Source of the DNA: Alteromonas naphthalenivorans
Lineage (GTDB): Bacteria > Pseudomonadota > Gammaproteobacteria > Enterobacterales > Alteromonadaceae
Assembly (NCBI RefSeq): GCF_000213655.1
Contig: NC_015554.1
Location: forward strand, 4,650,001-4,714,000
Direction: 5' to 3'
Length of the DNA stretch: 64,000 bases
Position 1 is the stretch's first letter, and the number at the start of each line of letters is the position of its first letter. A program made the position numbers and the translations under genes. Below, piece by piece: positions 1 through 9,384 of this stretch. A model generated the notes under the pieces. It was given only the letters and a program-made list of their open reading frames with translations, was not told the origin of the DNA and ran no database searches.

Positions 1-1
1 A

Positions 2-2284
2 GTGGTATGGACCATGTTCAATGTAGTAATCGCATTGTTGTTAATGGAGTTAGGCATATACCAAACGATAGAGACCATGTTATCCGTTTATTCTGTATTG
101 GTATTGTCATGGCTAAGTTCTGTCGTAGCTGATTTAATTATAAACAAACCGCTAGGTATTAGCCCTAAACACATTGAATTTAAACGTTCTCATCTATACG
201 ACATTAACCCTGTGGGGATTGGCGCAATGTTCGTGTCTTCTTTCATCGGTATAACGGGCCATTACGGCTGGTATGGTGAAACAACTCAAGCTCTCGCCTC
301 ATACGCTGCCTTTTTCTTACCTTTTATCTTGGTTCCTGTCATTGGAACGCTCACCGGTGGTAAATACTATTTGGTTGATAATAAAGTAGCTATTACACAA
401 GCCAGCTGTGTATGTTGCATATGTGAAAATGAATTTGAGCAGGAGGATATAACTTTTTGTCCAGCCTATAGTGGGGTCATCTGCTCGCTATGCTGTTCAT
501 TAGATGTAAAGTGTGGAGATATATGTAGGCCAGAAGCTACGCTCTCCACACAATCCCAAGTGTTTTTTCACCGCTTTTTAAGTATCGACCTCCTTAAAAC
601 CTTAACTACCCCTATGTCACAATTTATAGCGCTAACATTTGCGCTAAGTTGTGTTAGTGCCAGCATATTATATTTAGTTTACCTTCAAGTACCTTCTACC
701 TCAGATGCAAATGTACTCTTTGCAGATATGCTAATTAAAATATTTTTCTTACTCTCTATTATTATCGGTGTTCTAAGTTGGCTATTTATTTTAGCGAGAA
801 GTGCTAACAGAATAGCCCTTAAGGAACTTCGTTCCCAAGCGTCAGCTTTGGCCGATGAAATAGGAGCCCATGAAGTAACGTCCATTGCGCTTGAAAAAGC
901 AAAGAATGCTGCAGAGGCTGCAAATGAAGCCAAGAGCCGGTATTTAGCGGGATTGAGCCATGAGCTACGTACTCCATTAAATGTGATGCTAGGCTATTCA
1001 CAGCTTTTAGGTAAAGACGGTAGTTTAAGTGAAAAACAACGGGACACTATGGGCATCATGCGAAGAAATGGGGAGCACCTCGCCAACTTGATTGAAGGCC
1101 TGTTGGAAATATCAAAAATAGAAGCTGGCCGCCTAACACTTCACCGTGATGAATTTAATATTAGAGCCATACTGAAACAACTCATCGATATGTTTGAATT
1201 GCAGGCAAGTAAGAAAGGTCTCAATTTTCACACTAACATCAGTACAAAGCTTCCCGATGTAGTGGTTGGCGATAAGCAAAGACTTAGGCAAATATTGATT
1301 AATTTAATATCTAACGCTATCAAATACACAGAGACCGGTAACGTTAGATTCGATGTTCAATATAGAAATGAAGTCGCGATCTTTGTTGTTGTAGACACTG
1401 GTTCCGGTATAAGCGAAGCACATAAAGAAACCATTTTTCAGCCCTTTGAGCAAATTAGAAATACACATACACAGGCGATTGGTGGCACTGGGTTAGGATT
1501 AACGATATCTCGCTCATTAACTGAATTGATGGGCGGCGAACTAAGCTTTAAAAGTTTACTAGGGAAAGGTTCAACATTTACTTTGCGCTTAATGCTTCCA
1601 CGCATTATTCAACATCAAACCACGCCGGAAAATCATAGCCAACAAGTTTGTGCATACTCAGGCACGCGTAAAACTATATTAGTGATAGACAATGAGCCTC
1701 ATCAACAGCAGTTGCTTAAAGATGTATTAACTCCACTTGGTTTTAATGTATTGCTAGCGGAAAATGAGAAGGAAGCGTTCTCTCAATTAGAAAATCACCA
1801 CATTGACTTAGTTACATTAGATGTAAAATTATCTAACTCGAGTGGATGGGATTTGCTGTCAACACTAAGAATAGATAGTTGGTTGATGCCAGTACTCATG
1901 GTTTCAGCCAACGCTCGCGAGTTAGAGCACCATACGGCCCAAACCCAACTGCATAACGGGTATATTTCAAAGCCGTTTAATTTAGACTCTCTATTCAATC
2001 AAATTGGGCAGTTGTTAGAGCTTAATTGGGAATATTCCCCCAATGAAACCACAAGCATAACGCAGACAAAAAAACAGCTACGAACGCCCGTCACATCAGA
2101 CCACTACAGAGAATTGATTACATTAGCTGAAATTGGGTATCTATCTGGGTTTAATAGCAAGCTAACGGAAATAGAAACCCATCATTATTTTTCGCCTGAT
2201 GTAGAGTCAAATATAAAGCAACATATTTCCCAATGTAACTTTCCAGAAATAATCAGATATTTAGGTGAGTGTATTCATGAATAA
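2..2284 (+). CDS. Hybrid sensor histidine kinase, permease-type N-terminus (5' partial)
   Basis: A membrane-bound two-component kinase whose start lies outside the window; numbering is from position 2. Residues ~1-125 hold several hydrophobic helices resembling the last helices of an NCS1-type (purine/cytosine-like) permease. A cysteine cluster follows (~136-176, CVCCICE ... CSLCC ... CGDIC), likely a small metal-binding module. Two more helices lie at ~208-265. The HisKA phosphoacceptor is H320 in GLSHELRTPLN; the ATPase boxes are LINLISNAIKY, DTGSGI and GGTGLGLTI (~433-502). A C-terminal receiver domain starts at ~558 (ILVIDNEP), with acceptor Asp ~607 and Lys ~657 in SKPF. It overlaps the response regulator gene by 8 bp, so the two are translationally coupled and probably one pathway. 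That the permease part senses or transports a ligand is inference; the ligand is unknown. Confidence 0.85.
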   Translation: MVWTMFNVVIALLLMELGIYQTIETMLSVYSVLVLSWLSSVVADLIINKPLGISPKHIEFKRSHLYDINPVGIGAMFVSSFIGITGHYGWYGETTQALASYAAFFLPFILVPVIGTLTGGKYYLVDNKVAITQASCVCCICENEFEQEDITFCPAYSGVICSLCCSLDVKCGDICRPEATLSTQSQVFFHRFLSIDLLKTLTTPMSQFIALTFALSCVSASILYLVYLQVPSTSDANVLFADMLIKIFFLLSIIIGVLSWLFILARSANRIALKELRSQASALADEIGAHEVTSIALEKAKNAAEAANEAKSRYLAGLSHELRTPLNVMLGYSQLLGKDGSLSEKQRDTMGIMRRNGEHLANLIEGLLEISKIEAGRLTLHRDEFNIRAILKQLIDMFELQASKKGLNFHTNISTKLPDVVVGDKQRLRQILINLISNAIKYTETGNVRFDVQYRNEVAIFVVVDTGSGISEAHKETIFQPFEQIRNTHTQAIGGTGLGLTISRSLTELMGGELSFKSLLGKGSTFTLRLMLPRIIQHQTTPENHSQQVCAYSGTRKTILVIDNEPHQQQLLKDVLTPLGFNVLLAENEKEAFSQLENHHIDLVTLDVKLSNSSGWDLLSTLRIDSWLMPVLMVSANARELEHHTAQTQLHNGYISKPFNLDSLFNQIGQLLELNWEYSPNETTSITQTKKQLRTPVTSDHYRELITLAEIGYLSGFNSKLTEIETHHYFSPDVESNIKQHISQCNFPEIIRYLGECIHE

Positions 2285-3170
2285 TATCAGTGATGTCGTG
2301 CTAGTTGTCGATGACTCCCCCGAGTCGCTGGGGATGTTAAATGTCGCATTAAATACCCAAGGTTTCACCGCGCTTGTAGCTTTAAACGGTATTCAAGCTT
2401 TGGCTATTGTTGAGAAAGTTAAACCCGACGTTGTACTTCTCGATGCCGTTATGCCTGAAATGGATGGTTTTGAAACCTGTAAGAGACTGAAGAAGATACT
2501 CCCTAACACCCCAATTATATTTATGACAGGGTTAACTGAAATAGACGATGTAGTAAAAGGTTTCGATGCAGGAGGGATTGATTACGTCACCAAACCTATT
2601 TCCCCTGATGAAGTCATCGCTCGAATAAAAACCCACATACAAACAGCGAAGCTCGCCTTGAGTGCACAAAGTGCGCTTGATAGGACGGGCAGCAATACTT
2701 TTTGTGTAAGCCCTGAAGGCCGCTTGTCTTGGGCAACTCCAAATGTTCATCAGTTTATCGAAAAAATATGTGGCAAGGACACTAGCCCGTGGGCGAGTAT
2801 CTCAACAAAGCTTGCTCCTTGGCTTCAAAGTAGCGACTTGAAAGAGTCGGCTATATTGACAATAAACTGCTTTTTATCCCCTTTGCCCATTCAATATTTA
2901 GGTATTCAAGATTCCTATCACTTACTTAAAGTTGTAGAACCTTCGACGAGCAAAACATCTACATACTTACAAGAAAATTTACCTATCACCAAACGCGAAT
3001 CTGAAGTTCTCTACTGGATTTCTTTTGGTAAAACGAGTTGGGAAATATCTCAAATTCTTGATATTAGTCCTCGGACAGCAAATAAACATCTTGAACAGAT
3101 ATACAAAAAGCTTGGAGTAGACAATAAAACCTCTGCCGCAGCTATCGCCCTGAGGCTTTTAGAACGTTAG
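2277..3170 (+). CDS. Response regulator, REC + LuxR-type HTH
   Basis: A 297-residue DNA-binding response regulator. The receiver domain spans ~1-120, with the acidic pair in VVDDSP, phosphoacceptor D56 in DVVLLDAVMPEMDG and Lys106 in YVTKPISP. A linker of ~100 residues leads to a LuxR/NarL helix-turn-helix at ~230-290 (TKRESEVLYWISFGKTSWEI ... SPRTANKHL). The ATG at 2277 overlaps the kinase stop (ATGAATAA); a GTG at 2265 is possible but less likely. It is the probable output partner of the upstream kinase. Target genes cannot be read from the sequence. No terminator is obvious after the stop. Confidence 0.9.
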   Translation: MNNISDVVLVVDDSPESLGMLNVALNTQGFTALVALNGIQALAIVEKVKPDVVLLDAVMPEMDGFETCKRLKKILPNTPIIFMTGLTEIDDVVKGFDAGGIDYVTKPISPDEVIARIKTHIQTAKLALSAQSALDRTGSNTFCVSPEGRLSWATPNVHQFIEKICGKDTSPWASISTKLAPWLQSSDLKESAILTINCFLSPLPIQYLGIQDSYHLLKVVEPSTSKTSTYLQENLPITKRESEVLYWISFGKTSWEISQILDISPRTANKHLEQIYKKLGVDNKTSAAAIALRLLER

Positions 3171-3280
3171 AAATATACTTAAATGAAGAAATAAATTTAC
3201 GTTAAATCTATCCACCTTAACTACATTTTCAACTGCCCATACCCCCCAATTCACTATTTTCGAACTTGCCAGCAATGATA

Positions 3281-3295
3281 TGTTATATTATAACA
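3281..3295. promoter_or_regulatory. Probable Zur box
   Basis: The sequence TGTTATATTATAACA is a perfect 15-bp inverted repeat (7-bp arms, one central base). It closely resembles the gammaproteobacterial Zur operator core, where zinc-loaded Zur represses. It lies 33 bp before the zinc GTPase start at 3328 and so would cover the promoter. Site and downstream gene family agree with each other. Confidence 0.8.
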
Positions 3296-3327
3296 ATATT
3301 AACCTTAAATATTTTGAGCGAATTCCG

Positions 3328-4530
3328 ATGAAGAGTAATAAACTCCCCGTTACTGTGCTGTCAGGTTTCTTAGGTGCAGGTAAAACAACTGTCCTTAGTC
3401 ATATTCTTAATAACCGTGAAGGCAAACGCGTGGCGGTTATCGTTAACGACATGAGCGAGGTTAATATTGACGCTTCTATCGTTAAAAGTGATGTGTCGCT
3501 GAATCACAGTGAAGAAAAGTTGGTTGAGATGAGTAACGGCTGCATATGCTGCACGTTGCGGGAAGATTTGCTTCTAGAGGTTAACCGCCTAGCGACAGAT
3601 GGCAGTTTTGACTACTTGCTTATTGAGTCTACCGGTATATCAGAGCCCCTTCCCGTGGCAGAGACCTTCACCTTTGCCGATGAAGACGGTGTGTCGTTAT
3701 CAGATATTGCTAGTTTAGATACCATGGTGACAGTGGTTGATGCGGTCAACTTCAGTAAAGACTACGAAGAAGCCAAGTATTTACAAGAAACCGGTGAATC
3801 CCTTGGTGAAGAGGACGAGCGCAGTGTCGCTGATTTGCTCGTAGATCAAGTTGAATTTGCCGATGTTATCCTAGTCAGCAAAACTGATTTGGTAGACGAG
3901 GAACATGTTGCTAATTTAACCGCTATTTTGAAAAGCTTAAATACATCGGCAAAAATTATTCCTATAAATAAAGGCAATATCGATATTGATGAGGTGCTTG
4001 GCACACAACTATTCAATTTCGAGAAAGCCCAGCTTGCCCCAGGCTGGCTTAAAGAAATGCGGGGGGAACACACGCCAGAAACTGAAGAGTATGGCATTAG
4101 TAGTTTTAGCTATCATGCACGCCGTCCTTTCCACCCGCAAAAGTTTTATAACTTTTTGCATACCACCGAAAACTACGGAAAGTTACTACGCTCCAAAGGT
4201 TACTTTTGGTTAGCCTCGCGGCCTGAGTGTGCGGGACAATGGAGCCAAGCCGGTGGTATTGCTCATTATGGTTATGGTGGTATGTTTTGGAAAGCTCTGC
4301 CAAAGTCAGAATGGCCTGAAGATGAAGAATATTTGGCCTCAATAGAAAAGCAATGGATGGAACCTTTCGGCGACATGCGCCAAGAGTTAGTCTTTATTGG
4401 GCAAAACCTTGATGAAGCCACAATTACCAAAACCTTGGATACTTGCTTACTAGACGATGAAAGCCTTATAAAGGGGGTGGATTATTGGCGAACCCTTCCC
4501 GATCCATTTCCTCGTTGGGAGGGTTTATAA
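3328..4530 (+). CDS. zigA: ZigA/CobW-family G3E GTPase, zinc metallochaperone
   Basis: A 400-residue COG0523 GTPase of the type that hands zinc to client enzymes under zinc starvation. The P-loop GFLGAGKT is at 13-20, the CxCC metal motif (GCICC) at 71-75, and Walker B-like ESTGISEP at ~100. The C-terminal CobW domain (~270-390) contains the conserved block ending in GYGGMFW. I chose the ATG at 3328 because the P-loop then sits at its usual distance from the N-terminus; an upstream in-frame ATG at 3280 falls inside the Zur box. It overlaps the DUF1826 gene by one base. The Zur box and operon mate support a zinc role; the client protein is unknown. Confidence 0.88.
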   Translation: MKSNKLPVTVLSGFLGAGKTTVLSHILNNREGKRVAVIVNDMSEVNIDASIVKSDVSLNHSEEKLVEMSNGCICCTLREDLLLEVNRLATDGSFDYLLIESTGISEPLPVAETFTFADEDGVSLSDIASLDTMVTVVDAVNFSKDYEEAKYLQETGESLGEEDERSVADLLVDQVEFADVILVSKTDLVDEEHVANLTAILKSLNTSAKIIPINKGNIDIDEVLGTQLFNFEKAQLAPGWLKEMRGEHTPETEEYGISSFSYHARRPFHPQKFYNFLHTTENYGKLLRSKGYFWLASRPECAGQWSQAGGIAHYGYGGMFWKALPKSEWPEDEEYLASIEKQWMEPFGDMRQELVFIGQNLDEATITKTLDTCLLDDESLIKGVDYWRTLPDPFPRWEGL

Positions 4531-5219
4531 TGGCACAAGCGCTAGCTGCTAACCCCTTAACCGAAAGCCCCCCGACTACTGATAAGCGCATTAAAAAGTC
4601 GAGTACGTCGGTAGAGCCTATTGTGCTTACCGATATCTATAACGACGAGTGTAATATTGCGATTTGGCAACGCCACTTAGACGATACCTTTTTAACCTCG
4701 TTAGCTACCTTCGTAAAAGGTGGCGGCAAGCTTACTGCTGCAAGACAATTAAGTTCCGATTCAGCCGAAGCCTATATTCGCACCTTAGCCGACGGCCAAC
4801 CTTTTGCGCCCCAATTACATACCTATATAGCCGAGCTCGTCGACATGTTTATCTGCTTGTTTGAGGCTAATACCATTGGTTTTAGGTTATCAACATTAGA
4901 CAAGGCCATGTGCCCTCGTTTTCATGTTGATAGAGTATCTTGCCGTTTAGTGACCACCTTTGTTGGACCGGGCAGCCAGTGGCTAGAACACGATAACACC
5001 GACCGCACAATGCTAGGCCACAAAAGCGGCGCATTAACCGATGACCATTCGGGTTTATATCGTACAGCACAAGATATACAAACCTTGGAAACGGGTGATG
5101 TCGCAATTCTAAAGGGAGAGTTGTGGCAAGGTAATGAGAACGCTGGAATAGTGCATCGTTCACCGCCGGTATCAAGCAGCCAACCGCGTGTTGTGATGAC
5201 ATTAGATTTGATTGATTAA
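4530..5219 (+). CDS. DUF1826 domain protein, zinc-regulated operon
   Basis: A 229-residue soluble protein of the DUF1826 family, which commonly sits beside Zur-controlled CobW-type GTPases. Conserved-looking stretches include CPRFHVDRVSCRL and the C-terminal block GDVAILKGELW ... GIVHRSPP, reminiscent of a double-stranded beta-helix (cupin/2OG-oxygenase-like) fold with HVD and a distal His; that fold reading is inference. The ATG at 4530 shares its A with the zigA stop and is preceded by GGGAGG at 4517-4522. Co-transcription from the Zur-controlled promoter is expected. Confidence 0.75.
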   Translation: MAQALAANPLTESPPTTDKRIKKSSTSVEPIVLTDIYNDECNIAIWQRHLDDTFLTSLATFVKGGGKLTAARQLSSDSAEAYIRTLADGQPFAPQLHTYIAELVDMFICLFEANTIGFRLSTLDKAMCPRFHVDRVSCRLVTTFVGPGSQWLEHDNTDRTMLGHKSGALTDDHSGLYRTAQDIQTLETGDVAILKGELWQGNENAGIVHRSPPVSSSQPRVVMTLDLID

Positions 5220-5268
5220 TTGATTGAGAGCACGCCAGCTAATTGTGTTCCTGCTTAGGTGACAAGTG

Positions 5269-5300
5269 AGTTGGCTTAATAGCAATACGCTAAGCCAACT
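5269..5300. terminator. Hairpin between convergent genes
   Basis: A perfect 10-bp inverted repeat (AGTTGGCTTA / TAAGCCAACT, loop 5279-5290) lies between the DUF1826 stop and the converging GGDEF-EAL stop. Neither side has a clear T-run, so it is at best a weak or factor-assisted bidirectional terminator. Confidence 0.4.
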
Positions 5301-5327
5301 GACTAAAAGCACATACCGTTTGCGCTA

Positions 5328-7268
5328 TTAAGCTAGCTCAGGAACACTGCATTTGTATTGCTTGTAGATATCGAACTCACTAGCTGGCACTGGCTTTTGG
5401 AACAAATACCCCTGCCCATATTGGCAGTTTAGCTTCTGTAGCATTGCGTAACACATATCAGTTTCAATGCCTTCGGCCACCACCTCCATATCCAGTTCAT
5501 GCCCCATGGCGATAATGGTACTGGCAATGGTGTTATTTGCAGGCATAAAGCTCTTGTCTATTTTTAATACATCAAAAGGTAAATTCTTAAGATAGCTTAG
5601 GCACGAATACCCCGTACCAAAGTCATCGAGTAACAGTTGCACACCCAGCTCAGATAACCTGTACAGCGATGCAACGCAGGCTTGCTCTTCCATAATGGCA
5701 ATATTCTCGGTTACCTCAATATGTATACACTCTGCGGGCAACGATAAGCTAGCCAGAATATCTGCGAGCCTTTGCGCGAAATGCTGATCTTTAAGCTGAT
5801 GTGATGACACATTAATTGCCATTGCATGATGCGTAGCGCCTGCATCATGCCATGCTTTGCATTGTTCACAGGCTTGTTGTAATACCCAATTTCCTATATC
5901 AATAATTTGTCCCGAATGCTCGGCAATAGGAATAAACTCATCGGGACCAATGGCTTCGTTATCTGGGTTAGTCCATCTTAATAGCGCTTCACTCCCAACT
6001 GTCACGCCATCCTCAAGCCTAACAATCGGTTGATAAACTAAGCTAAACTCATTGTTAGCAATAGCATGATGAAGCTGACTTACCAGTTTTAGTTTGCGGT
6101 TTTGTTTAATGGCCGATAATTTATCGAATGCTTGATACTGATTCTTGCCCGCCTCTTTAGCTTGGTACATTGCCGTATCGGCATGCTTTAGCAGCAATGA
6201 GGAATTAGCGCCGTTTTGTGGGTAGCAGGCTACACCAATACTCGCAGTGATATAGTAGTCGTTATTGCCAAGCTGCACAGATTTACTGATAGTGTCTAAT
6301 ATTCTATGGGCAATGAAATCAATGGTTTCAATTGATTCAAAACAGTCTGTTACCGCCACAAATTCATCACCACCAAAACGAACCACCACATCGGTAGCGC
6401 GAATTGCATCTGAAATTCGCTGCGCCATAGTGATTAAAAGCGTGTCGCCTAACGCGTGGCCTAAGCTATCGTTAATGTCTTTAAAGTGGTCAAGATCGAT
6501 AAACATCACCGCGAAGGGCAAATTACTGCGCTCCGACATATTAATGGCTTTGTCTACAGTATGTTCAAGCAAGTTTCTGTTCGGCAAGCCCGTTAACGCG
6601 TCGGTATGCGCCATTTGTTTATTTCGTTTCTCGCTTTCAGCTAGGGCTTTCATCGCCTCTTCCCTGCTGGTAAGCCCCGATGACACAGCCCGAGAAATAA
6701 ATGCAGCAAATAACAAAACCACTATTGATGACAAAATAATAATAGAGAGGGTAATGTTAGCCACGAAATTTACCGTTTTCTCGACGGGTATCTCAAAGTC
6801 AGAAGAGTTTGTTCTAAAATCCCTAAGCGATTTTACTATCTGGTCTTGTAGTGTTTGTTGACTAACATTACCCGCTTCATAATCGGCCAGCGCAGCCAAT
6901 GAACTATTAGCACTTTGAACGTCACGAGTACAAATATCAATAACCGACTCTGTGCCAATAATTTTCATGATAAAACGCTCTGTATTACCAATCATCGACA
7001 AACAATCTAAAGGCTGCTCCCGAATGTTGAGAATGGTTTGACGAATATCATCTAATTTCACAGGGTGCGCGTCTGAAAAAAGTTCTGCGGGCGCAGAAAT
7101 TTGTTCGCTTAATTCAGACGTGTATTTAAAGTGCCTAACATTTAATTGATGAAAGAAATTACTGTGATTTAGGGTAAAAAAACACCAGACGAGAATTAGC
7201 GCAAAGACGAAAAATGTAAACGTTAAAACAGGTAACGCCTTCCTTATGCCACTGTTCTTCACATCCAT
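5328..7268 (-). CDS. Membrane GGDEF-EAL protein (cyclic-di-GMP turnover)
   Basis: A 646-residue inner-membrane protein. The first transmembrane helix is at ~11-32, a periplasmic sensor region of ~130 residues follows, and the second helix is at ~166-192. The diguanylate cyclase domain carries an intact GGDEF at ~299-303. The phosphodiesterase domain (~395-635) carries an intact EAL in GSEALLRW, with later metal-site residues such as DDFGTGYS and KIDKSF. Both active sites look complete, so net activity could be synthesis, hydrolysis or switching. The gene stands alone; the upstream region to 7504 is AT-rich and presumably holds the promoter. Confidence 0.9.
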   Translation of the reverse strand: MDVKNSGIRKALPVLTFTFFVFALILVWCFFTLNHSNFFHQLNVRHFKYTSELSEQISAPAELFSDAHPVKLDDIRQTILNIREQPLDCLSMIGNTERFIMKIIGTESVIDICTRDVQSANSSLAALADYEAGNVSQQTLQDQIVKSLRDFRTNSSDFEIPVEKTVNFVANITLSIIILSSIVVLLFAAFISRAVSSGLTSREEAMKALAESEKRNKQMAHTDALTGLPNRNLLEHTVDKAINMSERSNLPFAVMFIDLDHFKDINDSLGHALGDTLLITMAQRISDAIRATDVVVRFGGDEFVAVTDCFESIETIDFIAHRILDTISKSVQLGNNDYYITASIGVACYPQNGANSSLLLKHADTAMYQAKEAGKNQYQAFDKLSAIKQNRKLKLVSQLHHAIANNEFSLVYQPIVRLEDGVTVGSEALLRWTNPDNEAIGPDEFIPIAEHSGQIIDIGNWVLQQACEQCKAWHDAGATHHAMAINVSSHQLKDQHFAQRLADILASLSLPAECIHIEVTENIAIMEEQACVASLYRLSELGVQLLLDDFGTGYSCLSYLKNLPFDVLKIDKSFMPANNTIASTIIAMGHELDMEVVAEGIETDMCYAMLQKLNCQYGQGYLFQKPVPASEFDIYKQYKCSVPELA

Positions 7269-7504
7269 TGTTCAGGTTGCTCTTTTTATATGTGCTCGCT
7301 GCAAGCAAGTCACTGTTACATGTATGTACGCTAGCGGCGAACGATTATTTTTCAGAGTTATACTATTGAATTTATAGCAGGTAATCGTGTTTAAGCAAAC
7401 GTACAGTAAGTTTTAAAAATTTTGTCTTATAGCAAATATCTAATTCTAGTTACGTAGGGTATGCAAACAAAGACCAGTACCCATATTTACCTTTCCTTTT
7501 TAAC

Positions 7505-7535
7505 CAAAAAAAGCGCTGAAGATTAACTCAGCGCT
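7505..7535 (-). terminator. Rho-independent terminator, minus strand
   Basis: Stem AGCGCTGA (7512-7519) / TCAGCGCT (7528-7535) with an 8-base loop. On the minus strand the stem is followed by a run of T (complement of 7505-7511). No intact minus-strand gene ends here, so it may be left from a lost gene. Confidence 0.6.
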
Positions 7536-7566
7536 CTTTGTCAAAGCTATTTAGCTTTCTAGGTTT

Positions 7567-7833
7567 TTGCTATCCGGTGCGATTGAAAGCGAACTAATAC
7601 CCGAACTAACAACACAAGGTAGCCATCAGAATTTCATTGTTAAAAACGATGTTGTTTACGGCATTAATGACCACTATCAGTTGTGGAAGTACATGTTAGA
7701 AAACGACACGGTCGAATTACTTGGACAATTACCCGAAACTGTAGATTACATTACCGATGTAAACGACAATGCCATACTAATAACACTTAGAGTGGCAGCA
7801 AGAAAAGACGTAGTAGAGTTATCAATAGAGTAA
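7567..7833 (+). pseudogene. C-terminal fragment, beta-propeller-like regulator
   Basis: An open frame of 88 codons starting at a TTG without a usable ribosome binding site, directly after a terminator. The pattern (FIVKNDVVYGINDHYQLWKY, then LPETVDYITDVND) resembles the C-terminal propeller repeats of CadC-like or PD40-type sensor regulators. I read it as the surviving 3' end of a longer gene; it could instead be a small hypothetical protein. Confidence 0.35.
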
Positions 7834-8040
7834 GTGAAAAATTCAAAAACTTATCGCAATTAGCTTATTTGGAACTCCAAAAATTGAGTGAGAGTCGTAC
7901 CGTTTCGACTAAACCCGATTAGACTTTCCCCTACACAAAATTAAGGAATTAAAATTAAGTGAGCGAGACGTAAACCTGGGCACATTCAATGTGCCTATAT
8001 TGCGTGCTAGAGCCTATCAAATGTTTTTGTTTATATAAAA

Positions 8041-8064
8041 GAAAAAGCCCCTACAAGGGGCTTT
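8041..8064 (-). terminator. Rho-independent terminator after a small peptide gene
   Basis: Stem AAAGCCCC (8044-8051) / GGGGCTTT (8057-8064) with a 5-base loop. Read on the minus strand, the hairpin is followed by T-rich sequence. It lies 17 bases past the stop of the 15-codon frame at 8081-8128, which supports that frame being transcribed. Confidence 0.7.
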
Positions 8065-8080
8065 CTCCATAAAAAATAAA

Positions 8081-8128
8081 TTAAAACGCAGGCGGTTTTA
8101 CGTCCTGACGAACTTTACTAATAACCAT
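8081..8128 (-). CDS. Candidate 15-residue peptide gene
   Basis: The minus strand reads MVISKVRQDVKPPAF then stop. A consensus ribosome binding site (GGAGG, complement of 8134-8138) stands five bases before the ATG, and a strong terminator follows the stop. I do not recognise the peptide. The basic-then-proline-rich shape would fit a leader peptide, a small signalling or modified peptide precursor, or a regulatory open frame. It lies 100 bp downstream of the TPR membrane gene on the same strand and could share its transcript. Confidence 0.4.
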   Translation of the reverse strand: MVISKVRQDVKPPAF

Positions 8129-8227
8129 AAGCACCTCCAGTTTTAGAGACCCACAACTTTCAATATAAACGATGCGGGAAATAGGGTTAAGGATAATATC
8201 ACGCTACGGGGGCAAATCAAATTAATG

Positions 8228-9073
8228 CTAATCAATTTGCACGCCTTTTGACTTAAGGTAGTCAACAAACTCTATACGGTCAAGTATGGGCTTTAGATCT
8301 TCACCCAAATCGGCCTGAATATAACTAATTGATTTTTCCTTTGATTCTATTGAGAATACTTTATCCAAGTCTGAAATAATAATTTCCGTGGGTTTTTTTA
8401 GTAAAGCAGCATAACAGGCTCGATTATAAAATAGTAGGGCGATCGCTTTGTCGCTCTGCTGTACAGCCCTGTCTATTAAATTATACGCTTGTTCGATATC
8501 ACCTCTGCGTTTAACAATATAAGCCTTTTTCCAAAGCATACTAACGTCATCGGGCACTGCGGCTAAAAACTCTTCAAGAAAAACAAGTGCTCTGTCATAA
8601 TCTTCCGAGCTAAACAGCACCCCACACCTAGTTTTCAACATTTCTACGTATGAAGTTTCTGACTTTTCTAAAGCTTTTTCGGCTTTTCTATCTGCTCCTT
8701 GGGCTTTTGCTTGTGTATCTTCCCACATCTTATTAGATACCCTAGAAGCAAAAGAGTGTGCGATAAACCCAGCGGCACTGCAAAAACCTATAAAAACAAA
8801 AAATTGATGATGCTCTGGAGACAAGTTTTTTAATAGTGTACTGCCAATCATCTGCAAAAAAAGAGGAACCATAAATACTGCTAGCACACCCGTTATCATA
8901 TGCGAGATAATATGCTCTGTAACAGAATCCTCCTCACTGCAGTCTTTTAACCAAGACAAGGCTCCGCCCATTAACCCTATCACCAACATCACTATCCATA
9001 TAGAATGTACGTAATGAGCGCTTGTCAGTATAGCTTCCGCCTGACTTACATCTTCCAATGACATTGTCCTCAT
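8228..9073 (-). CDS. Three-helix membrane protein with TPR-like C-terminus
   Basis: 281 residues: three predicted membrane helices at ~22-42, ~57-80 and ~89-108, a charged coiled coil (~115-145), then helical TPR-like repeats (~150-240). The N-terminal arrangement recalls proteins annotated as 'YEATS-associated helix-containing', but I cannot verify this. An in-frame ATG at 9064 follows a GAGG and is an alternative start. No partner gene is intact nearby. It lies in the degraded zone left of the integrase remnants and may be island cargo. Confidence 0.6.
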   Translation of the reverse strand: MRTMSLEDVSQAEAILTSAHYVHSIWIVMLVIGLMGGALSWLKDCSEEDSVTEHIISHMITGVLAVFMVPLFLQMIGSTLLKNLSPEHHQFFVFIGFCSAAGFIAHSFASRVSNKMWEDTQAKAQGADRKAEKALEKSETSYVEMLKTRCGVLFSSEDYDRALVFLEEFLAAVPDDVSMLWKKAYIVKRRGDIEQAYNLIDRAVQQSDKAIALLFYNRACYAALLKKPTEIIISDLDKVFSIESKEKSISYIQADLGEDLKPILDRIEFVDYLKSKGVQID

Positions 9074-9384
9074 TCAAAAATTATTTACATGATAAATCAG
9101 ATAACAACCTACCTCAAAGTAACAGTCGAATACTTTTTCGAAAGTAATGCTGTGCGATGAAGATACTCTTCTAAACTTCCGAAGCTTGCTTTGCTAATTT
9201 CCATTTTATATCAATAGATTCATCATCCGGCAACTTCTGCCCAAAATTTTATGCCGGCTGAAATTTCACTTACCCAATTAATTTAATATGCATTTTAATA
9301 TAAATAGCACTCAGAGCCAGCTAATACCATATTGTTGCGAGAGGGAAAGGTTATTGAGTCGCAGCAGTAAACTATGTGTGATAT
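9074..9384. other. AT-rich stretch without an intact gene
   Basis: No open frame of meaningful size. On the minus strand at ~9130-9250 two short frames (one containing KLPDDESIDIKWKLAKQA, another SFGSLEEYLHRTALLSKKYS) look like pieces of one frameshifted protein that I cannot identify. Confidence 0.3.

Noticed and set aside
5269..5300. Zur or other operator at the 10-bp inverted repeat
   Set aside because: It lies after stop codons of converging genes, so a terminator role is more likely.
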